Source of the DNA: Coleophoma eucalyptorum
Taxonomy: Eukaryota > Ascomycota > Leotiomycetes > Helotiales > Dermateaceae
Direction: 5' to 3'
Assembly (NCBI GenBank): GCA_026120035.1
Contig: JALRME010000028.1
Coordinates: forward strand, 253,255-317,254
DNA length: 64,000 nucleotides
Positions within the stretch are counted from its first letter, which is position 1; each line of letters opens with the position of its first letter. This document shows positions 21,430 through 32,197 of the stretch, piece by piece. Below the pieces are notes generated by a model. It saw nothing but the letters and a program-made list of their open reading frames with translations, had not been told where the DNA came from and ran no database searches. A program made the position numbers and the translations under genes.

Positions 21430-22689
21430 TTATAGGTCGTATACGGTGAAATGTTTAGCAGTATACTGGCACTGCTTTATTAATTCCTGCGTACAATCAC
21501 TCCAGCCATCTTCTTCCATCCTCGAAGTTAACCAGTTGTCAATGACGATGATTTCAAAACAATGACCTGCCCACCGTCCTATTCCTGTTTCCGTCTCATG
21601 CCCGTCAAAGATCTCTGGTTTGGGCCAAAATATTCGTAGTAACAAAGCATCCTCAACTCGCAATTTGAAGGATGTATCCTCATTGGCGATGTACTTGTAG
21701 GTACAAAATGCATATTCCTTGGTAGTGAGGTTTCGCAGTAGCCACTTCGCCCCCTTACTTGATTTCTCCGACAGACAGGCCTCAACATCATCAATATCTC
21801 TTTTAAAGGCCCCCAAATTACGCTTTAAGATCTCAATAGATGTCTTATACGGCGTGGTAGCCTTCTGAAATTTACTGAGAGCCTCGCGCCATTTCTCAAC
21901 AGAATTGTCTCTGGGCGAAGCGTACTGAGCGATAGCACAACTACTGATACGTTTGGCCGCACAATTTTGATGTGGAGGATCTAGTGGTTTTAAGTGGACA
22001 GATCTCAGCATCAGATTGTCCTGGTGGAATGAGCTCGGAAGCTCTGTGAGCCCATTCCCAATGCATGCCATCTCCATACCTGCTAATGAGCTTATCGGGG
22101 ACCGGACATCTTTCTGAATGTGTTGGAGGACATGTTCCAACAGCACAGGTGATGCCAATCCAAATGCAACGGTGTCCCTCTCTCGTTGGCAGACTGAGAG
22201 AATGATAGCCAGAACTTCGCTTGGTAAGGACTCGATCTTTGAGACCGGCACTAGCTGGTTTCTTGTAGACTTTTTCTTTAATAGAACAGGCAGTGATTGG
22301 AGACTCGATCTCGCATCTACTGGCTGTCGACTTCTTGCTAGTCGCGTCTGGCGTCCGCCCGACAGCCATGTAGAGCTTGGATTTGATGTAGTATCAGGCG
22401 TTCGTCGGATGAATTCTTGCCGCATTCTGGGCGTATGTTCTAGCTCTCCCGGCCTCACCAGTCGGGACCACGCATCCCAAGTAAACTCGTCATTGAAAAG
22501 ATAGATCTGAGGTACGTCATCATAATAATCGACATGGCCATTAAGTTTTATGAGCTGCCTCTTCCGTGGAACGAGGATGTCCCACCGCTGGGTCCTGCGT
22601 TACTGTCTGGTTAATGCCTGGGGGAGCTTATGGTTGAGGGTTATTGAAGGCGACAGTCGAGCTTACATTAGGGGTAACATGGAAACCAT
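21430..22689 (-). CDS. F-box-like hypothetical protein
   Basis: The proposed model has two exons: 22689-22667 and 22594-21430 (395 aa). Exon 2 alone from its first ATG (22425) gives 331 aa. The longer model is preferred because the 56 codons upstream of 22425 stay open and read protein-like (DYYDDVPQIYLFNDEFTWDAW). They end at a good CGCAG acceptor, and a 23-nt ATG exon with GTAAGC donor fits the phase. A short F-box-like motif (KIESLPSEVLAIILSVCQRE) lies at about 127-146. The rest contains SVEKWREALSKFQ and a WLLRNLTTKEYAFCTYKYI segment seen in orphan fungal F-box proteins. It may act as an SCF adaptor, but the F-box is weak and no substrate-binding repeats are evident. Confidence 0.65.
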
Positions 22690-24562
22690 TATGAGTGAAG
22701 TTAGGAAGGTTATGGTCGAGAGTCGAGGGGATCAGGCGGGTTCTTGTAGTTCTACCTTAACCAATTGCACCTCCTCGCTAGCGGTTGCTTAGAAATCCCC
22801 ACAAGTACCATAGATAAAGCTGGAAATCCTTTCTATTGGCCGCCAAATTATTTCTCTCTGAATAATCTTATTTCTGATCAGTGTCAGCTTTATGGCCTCG
22901 AACGGTTTCTGTATACATGGTTCTGTCAATATGCAAAGTGCGTGACTTTTGAGTTTCAACATTGGTAAGGTCAATTATATAAACTTCGGTAATGACGAAT
23001 GAGCTGATAACTAGACTGACCACATATCTTGCCTTCCCATGCTTGTTTTTAATCCATACAGCTGCAGCCAAGGAATTTTGAATAAATAGAATATTACTGA
23101 CTCTCAGTTTCACATGGTTTCATATTAAGTCTCTTGAAAAAAAGAGGTAGCACTCTGGACGAGTTTGTGAATCACATAACCCATGATCCAAAATTCAGTC
23201 TGTGCGAGTCGATGGGCTTACTAAACAGCTAATAAAGATTGGGCAGCAGTGTTAGAGATCCAATGCAGCATGCTCGATCGGTCTGCTTCTAGAAAACTCT
23301 TGCGGAGGAGAGCAAAAATGGCATGAGAGAGATCTATCCTGCTACCACGATCGAAAGGACTGTAGTCCCCAATGTGGAGGTGGTCGTACGCACCGTGATG
23401 GCTAGAGCGCAGTAGTGAGAACCTGGCGGCTCTTGATCCTATTCGTGAGATGAGGGCCCTAAATGCAGCCGGGGCTTTGGTGACAGGAATTGCTCTGTAA
23501 CCGATGTCGCAATCATTTTACGTCGCTAAAATCGGGATGGAGAATAGTTCACGAGGCATAACTGACGGTGTGAGAATGCTAGCAGTATCACGGAGACAGC
23601 TTACTTCCGATGGCCATGTGCTAGACCAGAAGTAAGGAGTAAGCAGGTACCGAACGGCGCTCGAGTGGGTACTCGAAAGTTAAAGGAGATGGGATGGTCA
23701 ACCTAAAAGTGCATTCCTACTATCTACCTTCCGGCTCAAAATCCAGATTGGTTCCAGGCCAGTATATAGTAGTTCGGGAGATAGAACCAAAGACCAAGGA
23801 AGCGCGTACCGTGAACATGGCTCTGGAGCTAGGCATGAACTGAGCAGATTTGCACCAGCGCGAGGGGCACAAAAACGTGGCCCAACATGTCGGTCAAGCA
23901 TGGTTCCGCAGCACCGCGCTGTCCGAATCCACATCTAAGCAAGCGATCCCCTTCAAGGAACCATCAGCTGAAAACCCCGAACTGTCAGAGAGCCTAGCGA
24001 CTTCCTGTCGGCGCAGATTCGGGACGGGGAAGCGCCCCTGTAGGGCCCGGTAGGGAAGGGACCTGCATGAACTGCTTAACGGTGCCAGTTTGGGTCACTT
24101 GTCCTCCGCTTAGACCTGTAGAGAGCAGAAATTCGGTGCAGTGGAGATATCCCCTCACCCTCGTTTTCTCACATCCCTTGTAACCCTTCTCCCGCGATAA
24201 ATTTCAGCTCGATTAAAGAAGCGCGGTAAGCTGGCGGAAAATGTTTAGAAGCCCGCACAGGATGGGGTCACAAAACGGCGTAGATCCTTCTTGGGCTGGA
24301 ACCGAAGCGTTCGTCGAGGACAGATCCCGTTGTAAGAATACATAGATAACTTGGAGCCGTACCTCATAGCTTCAGCCCTGTTGCAAGCAAGGACATATAT
24401 CTGGAAATACTCTATTAGCCTCATCGCCTTTCGCTATCGACTTCGGCTTCGGCTCTCGTTTCGCTTTTCAACCCCTAGTATAGCGACGTCACCAAGCACA
24501 GCGCTATATAATTTCTGAAAAAAAGAACCTACGGACCTTTATCATCGGCGTGGATTGGAAAG
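22690..24562. other. Intergenic region before the methyltransferase gene
   Basis: 1.87 kb. The left part is AT-rich. From about 23250 the composition becomes GC-richer with no long frame, suggesting old non-coding or decayed DNA, though I could not identify a transposon family, terminal repeats or target duplications. The 150 bp before the methyltransferase start contain TCGG/TTCGG repeats and a TATATAA string (24505-24511), likely its promoter. Confidence 0.4.
24431..24475 (+). promoter_or_regulatory. TTCGG direct repeats upstream of the methyltransferase
   Basis: The segment holds CGACTTCGGCTTCGGCTCTCG about 100-120 bp before the methyltransferase ATG, and a TATATAA lies between it and the start. 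CGG-containing direct repeats are the typical target form of fungal Zn2Cys6 regulators. No specific factor can be named. Confidence 0.3.
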
Positions 24563-25853
24563 ATGACTGCAGACAATGCGACCTCAGCAGAGGTAGAAGA
24601 AGATGTGCCTGCGGGAGCAACTGAAGTCCCTGTAACCGCCGTACCTGAAGGCCCTGATCCCGAGAACGATCCACAAAACCATGCACCGCTGGAAATTGAC
24701 GATGAAGTATGCCATTATTCTTCCCTAGGAACCTTTTTAGATCTCCCGATCGAGAAATTCCACAATCTGACCGCAGGCATAAAAATAAAAAAGATTTGGA
24801 CATTGTTAACATGTCGCTTGATAGGAAGATTTCAACGACGCCGACTCTGCCTATGGCGAATCGGTTTCCTCATCTAGTACCTCCCTTGCATCTTCCATAA
24901 CGAATTATCAGTATGAGAATGGACGGAGATATCACGCTTACCGTCAAGGAGAGTACTACCTACCTAATGATGAGACGGAACAAGATCGGCTCGATCTCCA
25001 GCACCACATCTACCGCCTCTGCCAAGGTGGCGCTCTCTACTGCGCACCGATAGAAAATCCGCAAGCGGTACTGGACATCGGCACGGGCACGGGTATCTGG
25101 GCCGTGGAATTTGCAGATCAACATCCCGAGGCGATAGTCATCGGGACGGATCTCTCGCCCATTCAACCGGGGTTCGTGCCGCCGAATGTGAAGTTCTACG
25201 TCGATGATTTCGAGAGCTCGTGGGAGTTTCCCGAGGTGGGTAAATTTGATTATATCCACTGGCGCTCGCTTTCGGGGAGCACAGCCAACTGGAGTAAGCT
25301 GTATCGCCGAGCATATAACAACCTGAAGCCTGGTGCTTGGTTGGAGGTCCAGGAGTATGATGCGTGGATCTATGCCGATGATGATGAGAAGCTCGAGAAG
25401 GCGCCCTGGACGCTGGGTTGGGTAACACAGCTGTCCAAGTCAAGTGTTGACTTTGGCAAACCGATGAATGTGGGCCGGTTCCATAAAACGTGGATGGAGG
25501 AGAATGGTTTCGTGGATGTGGAAGAGCGGATTGTGAAGGTGAGTCCTTGCATTTTTTCGCCTTACCTTCTATTTGATAAGATTTAATCTGAAAGTACGAA
25601 ATACTGATGAAACCAGGTCCCACTCGGTCCATGGGCTATGGGGAAACAACTAAAGGAGCTTGGTCGCTACGAAAGGTGGCACATGAATATCTCAGTTGAG
25701 GCCCACTCGATGGCCTTATATACCCGTGTCCTGCACTACACGACGGAAGAAGCGAACGTGCTGTTTGCCAAAGTCCGGAATGAATTTAATGACAAAAGCT
25801 TGCATTTATATACCGTTTATAGATTTATCATCGGTAGGAGACCAGATGCTTAG
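24563..25853 (+). CDS. LaeA-like SAM-dependent methyltransferase
   Basis: Three exons: 24563-24706, 24825-25538 and 25617-25853, giving 364 aa. The SAM site is VLDIGTGTGIWAVEFADQHPEAIVIGTDLS. Further family marks are the IYRLCQGG helix before it, FDYIHWRSLSGS, and LKPGAWLEVQEYD after the sheet. The N-terminal about 90 residues are acidic and Ser-rich, as in the fungal UMTA/TAM-type methyltransferases. LaeA itself is a global regulator of secondary metabolism, but most relatives, probably including this one, are less well defined; small-molecule or protein methylation are both possible. The first intron (118 nt) is long for this window. The gene converges with the NmrA-like gene, with only 128 bp between stop codons. 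Confidence 0.88.
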
Positions 25854-25981
25854 ATGACAGAAACAGATCTGTCTTAATTATAAAGAGAAATCACTAAGAA
25901 TCCAGACACTGATTCTATTCGCTGAATGGGTATAGGAGGATATATCCTCAAACGGCCGCTCAAGATGCTAAACGATATTGA

Positions 25982-27138
25982 CTATTGTGCAAGAACACTG
26001 CTCCAATCCTGGCTCTTGAAGTACTCCTCGAGAGTAGTCATGGGGCATTCAATCCCAGCCTGGTTACAGAATTAGCGTTATTCAAACTCGCCCCGCACTC
26101 TCCATGATGCCTCACCTTTCTGATATCTTCAGCTTTCAACAAGGACTCATCACCGCCATCATAGCCGGGCTCACTAGAGTATGCGAACATGTCACCGGCC
26201 TCCACGCCGAACCAGCGGTCCTGCTGCAATGCAATAAAATCATCGATGGAGACCTCTTTAAATACCGCAACCTGCTTGGTCACTTCGCCCCAGACACGCA
26301 TGAACTCGCTCCAGCTACAGATTGAACCTGCAGCCAAGTAATGCTTGCCGGGGGGCATCTGAGAGACCGCATAGACGAAACTACCGGTGTCCTCGTTTAC
26401 GGCGAGATGTGGGATTGGCTTAGTTGCGTTGGTGGGGAAGCTCATCTGGAACGAGCCATCAGGTTGCTAGATTACGTTCCTCCCGTCAATAAACCCATTC
26501 CCCTGCAAGCAAAGTATGATCTAGGAGCATGTGAATGACGGACTCACTTTTCCAAGATACGCTTTGGGAGCGAGTTTGTAGCTCGAAGTGAAATACCCCG
26601 TCTGTACATATGACATCTTCTTCGCCAGCTCGGGGTACTTCTCCTCGACGTAGTAAGGGAAGACATCGGCCTTGGAGTCAAAGTGATACAGCTCCTTAAA
26701 AGCACCCTTGCTGCACTTCCCTGCGTGACTGAGCGTCGAGGCTACAAACCCATTGTCATCTAGTGAATCCACCGTCGCAGCCGCAGCATCCACGATGTTC
26801 TTACCCTGCTGCAGCTCAACGTCGTAGGCGTACCGGCGGCAGTCAACACCCAACTCTTCCGCCTTGGCTCGCGCATCGGGCCGGAAGAATGGCTCCCAGT
26901 AGTTGGTGACACTGAAGATGAGGTTCGCGCCACGAAGCAATGGTATCAGACTCGAAACGTCATCTAGGTTGCCGGCAACGACTTCGACGCCTTGGCTGGC
27001 TAGCTTTTGTGCGGTGGCGGAAGAAGTGTCTCTTGTAATGCCACGCACGCGGTAGGTTGGATCCGCCAGAAAGCGCTGCGCTACGGATCCGCCCTGGTTG
27101 CCCGTGACACCAACAATGCAGATGAGTTTGGTAGACAT
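25982..27138 (-). CDS. NmrA-like family NAD(P)-binding protein
   Basis: Three exons in transcript order: 27138-26548, 26466-26116 and 26059-25982, giving 339 aa. The N-terminal Rossmann motif is GVTGNQGGSVAQRFL (GxxGxxG), followed by VRGITRDTSSATAQKL and the VTNYWEPF loop of the NmrA/HSCARG group. The second half has PHLAVNEDTGSFVYAV, PGKHYLAAG and MFAYSSEPGYDGGDESLLKAEDI. The last 26 codons (ending LEEYFKSQDWSSVL) lie in a separate exon. NmrA-like proteins bind NAD(P) and act as redox sensors or as reductases/isoflavone-reductase-like enzymes. The typical YxxxK of active SDRs is absent in the usual place, favouring a regulatory or divergent role. The start is the ATG directly before the Rossmann strand. 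Confidence 0.9.
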
Positions 27139-27996
27139 ATTTTTCCAATTTATATTCCTTTCCTTCTGGTGCTTTAGCTGGTGACGAGATTGCCTATCGT
27201 GAAGCAAAAGGTTGGTAGAGTTGAGAAGATTGTACAAACGGTAGTGGGGTTGAAATGTCATCGATGGCGGTGTCTTCTCGGGCCACTGAGAATCCTTGCT
27301 CTCCTGGTCGAAGCTCCGTGTCCACGAATCAGACAGATACAGAGGAACAATCCGTCGCGGCTCGGCTCATGTTCTGATTTAGGCGAGCACCCTCATCTAA
27401 GCAAGACAGGGTCGACATGTCGCTTGTCACAGACGTCGCCGTAGACAAAACGAACTATAAGATAATTTAGCCTCGTTCCATGAAGAGCGAGTCTGAATTT
27501 CTCTAATAAATAAATAAAATGATATAAGACTTACATCTGTAGAAGATCGCGGTCATCATCAGCTTGTTCTTGAATAACAAGCATACGTTGCCTACCTGAG
27601 GTATATGCTTTAACCTTCACTATTCTTGTGAAGAGGCCTCTGGTTATTATCCGTCTAGCAGCAAAGATAAAAACAGACTTCCGTATGCTTAGATATTATA
27701 TCTGTGAAGTTGTTTAGACTTACTCTGAAGTTGACCAAAAGGTACGTGGAATAATAGATACTCCGGTCCGGCTTAGAAGAGTATTGCCAGGTCCCAGGAT
27801 ACAGTCCTCGCAGATGGTCTCATAGGGTTGATGTACGAGTCCCAAGGAACTGGATGTCCTATTCCAGTTAAATTCTGGAGCTCTTCTCGCAGCTCAGCAT
27901 GGCACAACAGGAATTCCCGACGTGAAAGACGAGCAACATAAGCTACACTCTTCCCAACATCACGACGTCCTGCACCGAGCCTAAAACCCCTCCACT
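27139..27996. other. Divergent promoter region, NmrA-like / SRPBCC gene
   Basis: 858 bp between two start codons on opposite strands, so it should carry both promoters. The sequence becomes C-rich shortly before 27997. Short frames inside (up to 87 codons) lack motifs. A shared bidirectional promoter would allow the two genes to be co-regulated. Confidence 0.4.
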
Positions 27997-28626
27997 ATGA
28001 CGACGGACAATTCCCCACCCAAACCCACCTCCGCATACCCCACGATCTCTGAACTGCGACCACCTCTCCCCGTACCAACCTACGGCACCCAAGGGGCCTT
28101 CGGCGTGTACGCCTCTCGACACATCAAGGCACCAGCGCGCAAGCTCCTCAAGGCAACCCTCGCACACAACCAATACGGCAAATGGAACCCCTTCGTCCCC
28201 GACATCACCATCAACTCGCAGCCAGCGTCCGTGGCGGATCCCGCAAAGGCACTCTGGCGGCCCGATGAGCTGCAGCCGGGCACCGTCTTCACCATGCGAG
28301 TGTACATGGACGGGTCCGGGCTAAAGAGCGCGCAAGAGCTGGGGAGGGCCAACATTAGCCAGCTCCGCGTTGAGACGGTCGAGGAGCTGGGAGACGGGCG
28401 GGCCGGGTACAGGGTTGTGTGGAGGGATGTCGGCATGCCGGATTGGTGCTTGAGGGTGGAGCGCGTGCAGGAGTTTGTGGACGTGGAGGACGGCGCGCTG
28501 TATACCACTTGGGAGACGCTGGGTGGGCCGTTGGCCTGGGTCACTAAGTTTCTCTATGGTCGCGCTCTCGTGGACTTGCTTGCGGGCTGGGGGGCGGGGT
28601 TGAAGGGCTTCGTAGAGGATGCATGA
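27997..28626 (+). CDS. SRPBCC/START-like ligand-binding protein (polyketide cyclase/Coq10-like)
   Basis: A single exon of 209 aa. The pattern fits the SRPBCC helix-grip fold: an initial strand, HIKAPARKLLKATLAHNQYGKWNPFVPDITI (ligand gate and conserved W-N-P-F), a central antiparallel sheet (GTVFTMRVYMDGSG, VETVEELGDGRAGYRVVWRD), and a long C-terminal helix (WVTKFLYGRALVDLLAGWGAGLKGFV). Such proteins bind hydrophobic ligands or act as aromatase/cyclase-type enzymes; fungal members often sit in metabolite clusters. The coding region is clearly GC-richer than its surroundings, with C/G-ending codons. It is divergent from the NmrA-like gene. The exact substrate is unknown. Confidence 0.75.
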   Translation: MTTDNSPPKPTSAYPTISELRPPLPVPTYGTQGAFGVYASRHIKAPARKLLKATLAHNQYGKWNPFVPDITINSQPASVADPAKALWRPDELQPGTVFTMRVYMDGSGLKSAQELGRANISQLRVETVEELGDGRAGYRVVWRDVGMPDWCLRVERVQEFVDVEDGALYTTWETLGGPLAWVTKFLYGRALVDLLAGWGAGLKGFVEDA

Positions 28627-29244
28627 GTTAGGTGTGGTTTTAATTTCCTTGGTGATTGGTAACTCCTACAAGAACCATCACCTTCTTCACAACAATATAC
28701 CTAGCGGAAGCTTGTTTATTTGATGTGTTGACTTACCCTTAGCTTCATCACCATTTCTATAAGTTAATTGCCGCCAGATGCTGTCGCCCTGCATATAAAT
28801 CTCCAGCTGTGTCGACACCGCTAACCATATAGTAATCATATTCTTGTACCTCAAACTTAAAAATTAACGGCGTCTTTCCCAGAATAGAACCAGGCAGCCT
28901 CCATTGTTTTGAAAACTAAGGGTCACCGGCTGTTATGACAAAAAAAAAAGCGAAAATGGTCTGAGGAATTTTCTAAAGTTTGCAGATTAAAAACTTAAGG
29001 TTCGGGAACAAGGCTAGGGTTATACTAGGATTAGAGTTTGTGTTACATGGATGCTATCCCAAGTCCATTAGAAGTGGTTATTAGGATGCGGCGCACATCA
29101 ATGCTGCAATAGTTCTTTGGGAATACCTGACGAGGACTAGATCCTCAAGGACATATTCAGTAGCGTGATTAATTCTCTAATAAATGACTACACTTCTCCA
29201 ACTTTCCTAACTCTCGTATGCCAAAATTAGTTCTACGAATTCCA
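28627..29244. other. Intergenic region between convergent genes
   Basis: 618 bp between the 3' ends of the SRPBCC gene and the aldose 1-epimerase gene. AT-rich with an A9 tract near 28940. No coding, RNA or repeat signal was seen. Confidence 0.45.
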
Positions 29245-30967
29245 TCATCCACTTCCTGGCCCGAGAAGTCCAACCGCAGTTGTGTTAATACTGAACTCAT
29301 ACCGAGCTTGTAGAACATATGGGTCTCCACCAGGCTCATAGATCTGTTTGCTGCTTCGGCCCCATTCGGGCTGGTTGATGGCATCGATCCAATCCTCGAC
29401 TTCCATGACGATGCAACTGTACTGCTCGATTACTCTTGGTCGAGATGGATCGTCGAAGAAACCTTGGGTGGACTTCAAGGCCATGGAACCTGTAGATAGT
29501 TAGTGTACTTTTCAATTATTTCAGTGGAAAGAGTGGATTCCTAACCATTTTGACCGCCGCATGAATACACCTGGAAGGCTTCCTGATCGGTATGGACATC
29601 AACTTGGATTCCAGACCAGGCACTGCGAAGAGTAGCCACCGGGCCAGACTGCCTCCAGTCAAAAGGTCCGATCTGGTCGCGATTGGTAAGGTAGCATGTA
29701 TCTGTTTCCCAGGTTCATCAGCCATCGTTTCATATCAGATCTTGTAAGCAAAAGTGTTCATACCGTAGCCAGTACAATTAAAACCACAGTTTCCAAGTAA
29801 GTCAGGGTTCGAGAAATTAGCACCAATCTGCTTTGGTGCACTCCAAAAGTCATTCACACTTCCAGGCTGGTTTGCGATGATGTCACCCGTAGGAATCAAT
29901 ATCGTATCAGTGCCAACCCTTTGTCCTGCATATGGAAGATACAAAGAATGGTTGAGGGCAGTAGATGTTTCGTTGTTTTGCCAGCCATCAAGATTCCAGT
30001 ATACGTGAGAAGAGAGCAAGATGGGAGTCTTTTTGGTTGTGGGGATGGCAGTCATTCGTAGATGCCAGGTGTTCTCTGTGAGTGTGTATGTGACATAGCT
30101 TATGACTTCACCTGGGAAGCCCTGGTCTCCGTCTGGGTCGGCGATACTGAATGTAATACTGGAGAATGTCAGTTGCTGGATGCATGAACCAGGACAATTT
30201 CTTTGCGAAATGATGACTAGTGGGACTTTGTTCAGATACAGGACAGTCTTTCCAATCAATGGATGGAAGACGAATTGCTGAACCCATTGACTTGATCAAA
30301 GCGGGCTAGAGTCCTCATCTTGTTCTAGTGTTTATTTATGAAGATTTCAAACAGGGACAGATTCCAAGATGAAAGCACTCTTTTCACCAGATAATCTCTC
30401 AAAGAATGGGCAATCTGGATGACCAAAGCTGAAAAGATTCTGGGATTGCTAATTGGTAACTCACCTATCTTCGGTATGGGCAACCACAGTCCAATTGCGC
30501 CAATCCCATCCATCAGGACCACCATGCAGCGTATCAACACCATCCGGATACTCAGGTGTGGCATTTTCATTGGGAAGAATGTGATAAGTAGTGCCATCAA
30601 GCTCAAAGCTCGAATTCTTAATACGGTTCGCATAGCGACCTGGAACCCCACCGAAATGTGGATGCTGTCGGTCGATACCATAATAGGTAGCATTGTCAAA
30701 GCCGCCTATGATATCTCTCTCAATGCCGGAGGAGTCGTTGATGAAGAGATTAGAGATTGATGCGCCATAGGGAATGAAGTTGGCTCGGATACCCTTCGCT
30801 TGAATGGTGTATTTGCCATTCTCGTCAGGCCCGACGGTTGATGCTGAATCGCCTGCTATGGTGGTGTTTCCTGCTACACCTGTGGTGACCTCGGTGCTTT
30901 CTTGAGGTTGCGGAAGGGCGAGGGCAGTTAGCACGAAGCTGGACAACCAGAAGACGCGTGGTAGCAT
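29245..30967 (-). CDS. Secreted aldose 1-epimerase (mutarotase)
   Basis: Four exons in transcript order: 30967-30465, 30158-29764, 29701-29546 and 29489-29245, giving 432 aa. The protein starts with a signal peptide (MLPRVFWLSSFVLTALALPQPQ). Family motifs are PYGASISNLFI, GGVPGRYANRIKNSSFEL, DTLHGGPDGWDWRNW (catalytic His), PILLSSHVYWNLDG (second His) and, near the end, YSCIVMEVEDW (candidate catalytic Glu). It converts alpha and beta anomers of aldoses such as galactose, here outside the cell or in the secretory path. Several N-x-S/T sites fit glycosylation. The first intron (30159-30464, 306 nt) is far longer than the others; its phases match only if removed whole. The frame upstream of this ATG starts at TTG and is discounted. 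Confidence 0.88.
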
Positions 30968-32197
30968 GATTTTAGATTGCGTCGTCAATACACAGAGGGG
31001 CTTCTCGGAATCCAATTGCCAAGTTGTGCAAAGTCAATTGACGTCCAGCAAAGAATTGGAAGCTCCGCAGCAATCCAGAGGCGGGGCAGAGCTGGTATAA
31101 GTACCAAAGCTCTAGGTAAGCTTCCTTGGTCCTGTCTCTTCAAGCTGGTAGCTGCAGCAGAGGGGCAACTTCCATGTTCACAAGGTACGGATAAACTGAC
31201 CCTTGACCAGCTCGGGGATAGTAAATGTGCGTCTGACCTGATGTATCCAAGAACACAGAGAGGAAAAAGTGGGGGAAGAGACAGAATCGAGCGCGTGAAC
31301 GAAGATTTACGTGCAGTGCAGCAGCATCATCACGGCCAGGTACTGCTCGGGGAAGACTGCGATATCCAGGACAAGCTTTCCTCCGCTCCGTCCCAAGCCC
31401 AGACACCGGGAATAGGAAGATCGGACAGGCTGGGTTTACGAGACCGAGGTGGGGTGGTGCAGCGCAGGATGTAGTAGCAGGCAATTGGCGGGGAAGCTGG
31501 GGAGAGGGACAGAAAAAGTGAAGGAATCGACAAAGCAAAGGGCCGGTTGAGCGTTGGACGACGCGATGCTCACCAAGCTCTCGGCCATTTCTTTGCATGA
31601 CGTTGGAATGGCGCGCCGTCATTGGCGCGTTTCTGACATGCGGAGCCAGTGCAAGATCCTGGCCGGGCTGGCTGGGGACGGTTGAGAATGCGGGGTCGAG
31701 GCTGATATTGCACTTCCTTTACCTTACTTTTCCTCCCTTTCCACGCTTCCTTACCTTCGCAGCCCTCCTCCTTACCTCATGGATTCGTCTGTACCTCCGA
31801 ACATCCATGCCCCCTCCTCTCCTGCTGGGAACTGCAGCTCAGACTTCACGCGCACGAATGGCAACCCTTCATCGCCGCGGAGCTTCCCTGTTCCTTCCCC
31901 TAGAGAATGCTCGTGACGGTGACTTATCCCTGTCCCCTCTTTCAACCGCTCGTAGATGTGATGTACCGAGCGTGTACCCAGCATGTCTTTGATTGGTAGC
32001 ACGGGTACCACTCATGTACTTTCCGAAGGTTGTCACTCTACTTGCATCCACGGGCTGAAGAGTCGGTAAAGTATGCTTTCTATTCCTAATACCTACACAC
32101 GCTCAGTCTGCAAAGCAAAACACTATATAGACAATCCTCCATCAATCTGCTTTCCATTCCAGCTCATGCGGGTTCCTCTGTCATGAATTTCTTCTAT
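30968..32197. other. Intergenic region upstream of the aldose 1-epimerase
   Basis: 1.23 kb between the epimerase start and the Vma2 stop, both on the minus strand. It should hold the epimerase promoter and Vma2 3' end. It is GC-richer than other spacers and has CT-rich runs (about 31720-31790). Overlapping frames of 60-165 codons occur on both strands, but none carries a recognisable domain or signal, so they are taken as composition effects. Confidence 0.4.

Noticed and set aside
23250..24350. GC-shifted spacer considered as a decayed transposon
   Set aside because: No terminal repeats, target duplications or transposase-like text could be found by eye.
31140..31622. 160-codon minus-strand frame with overlapping plus-strand frames
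   Set aside because: GC-richer spacer where several frames are open on both strands; the translations show no domain.
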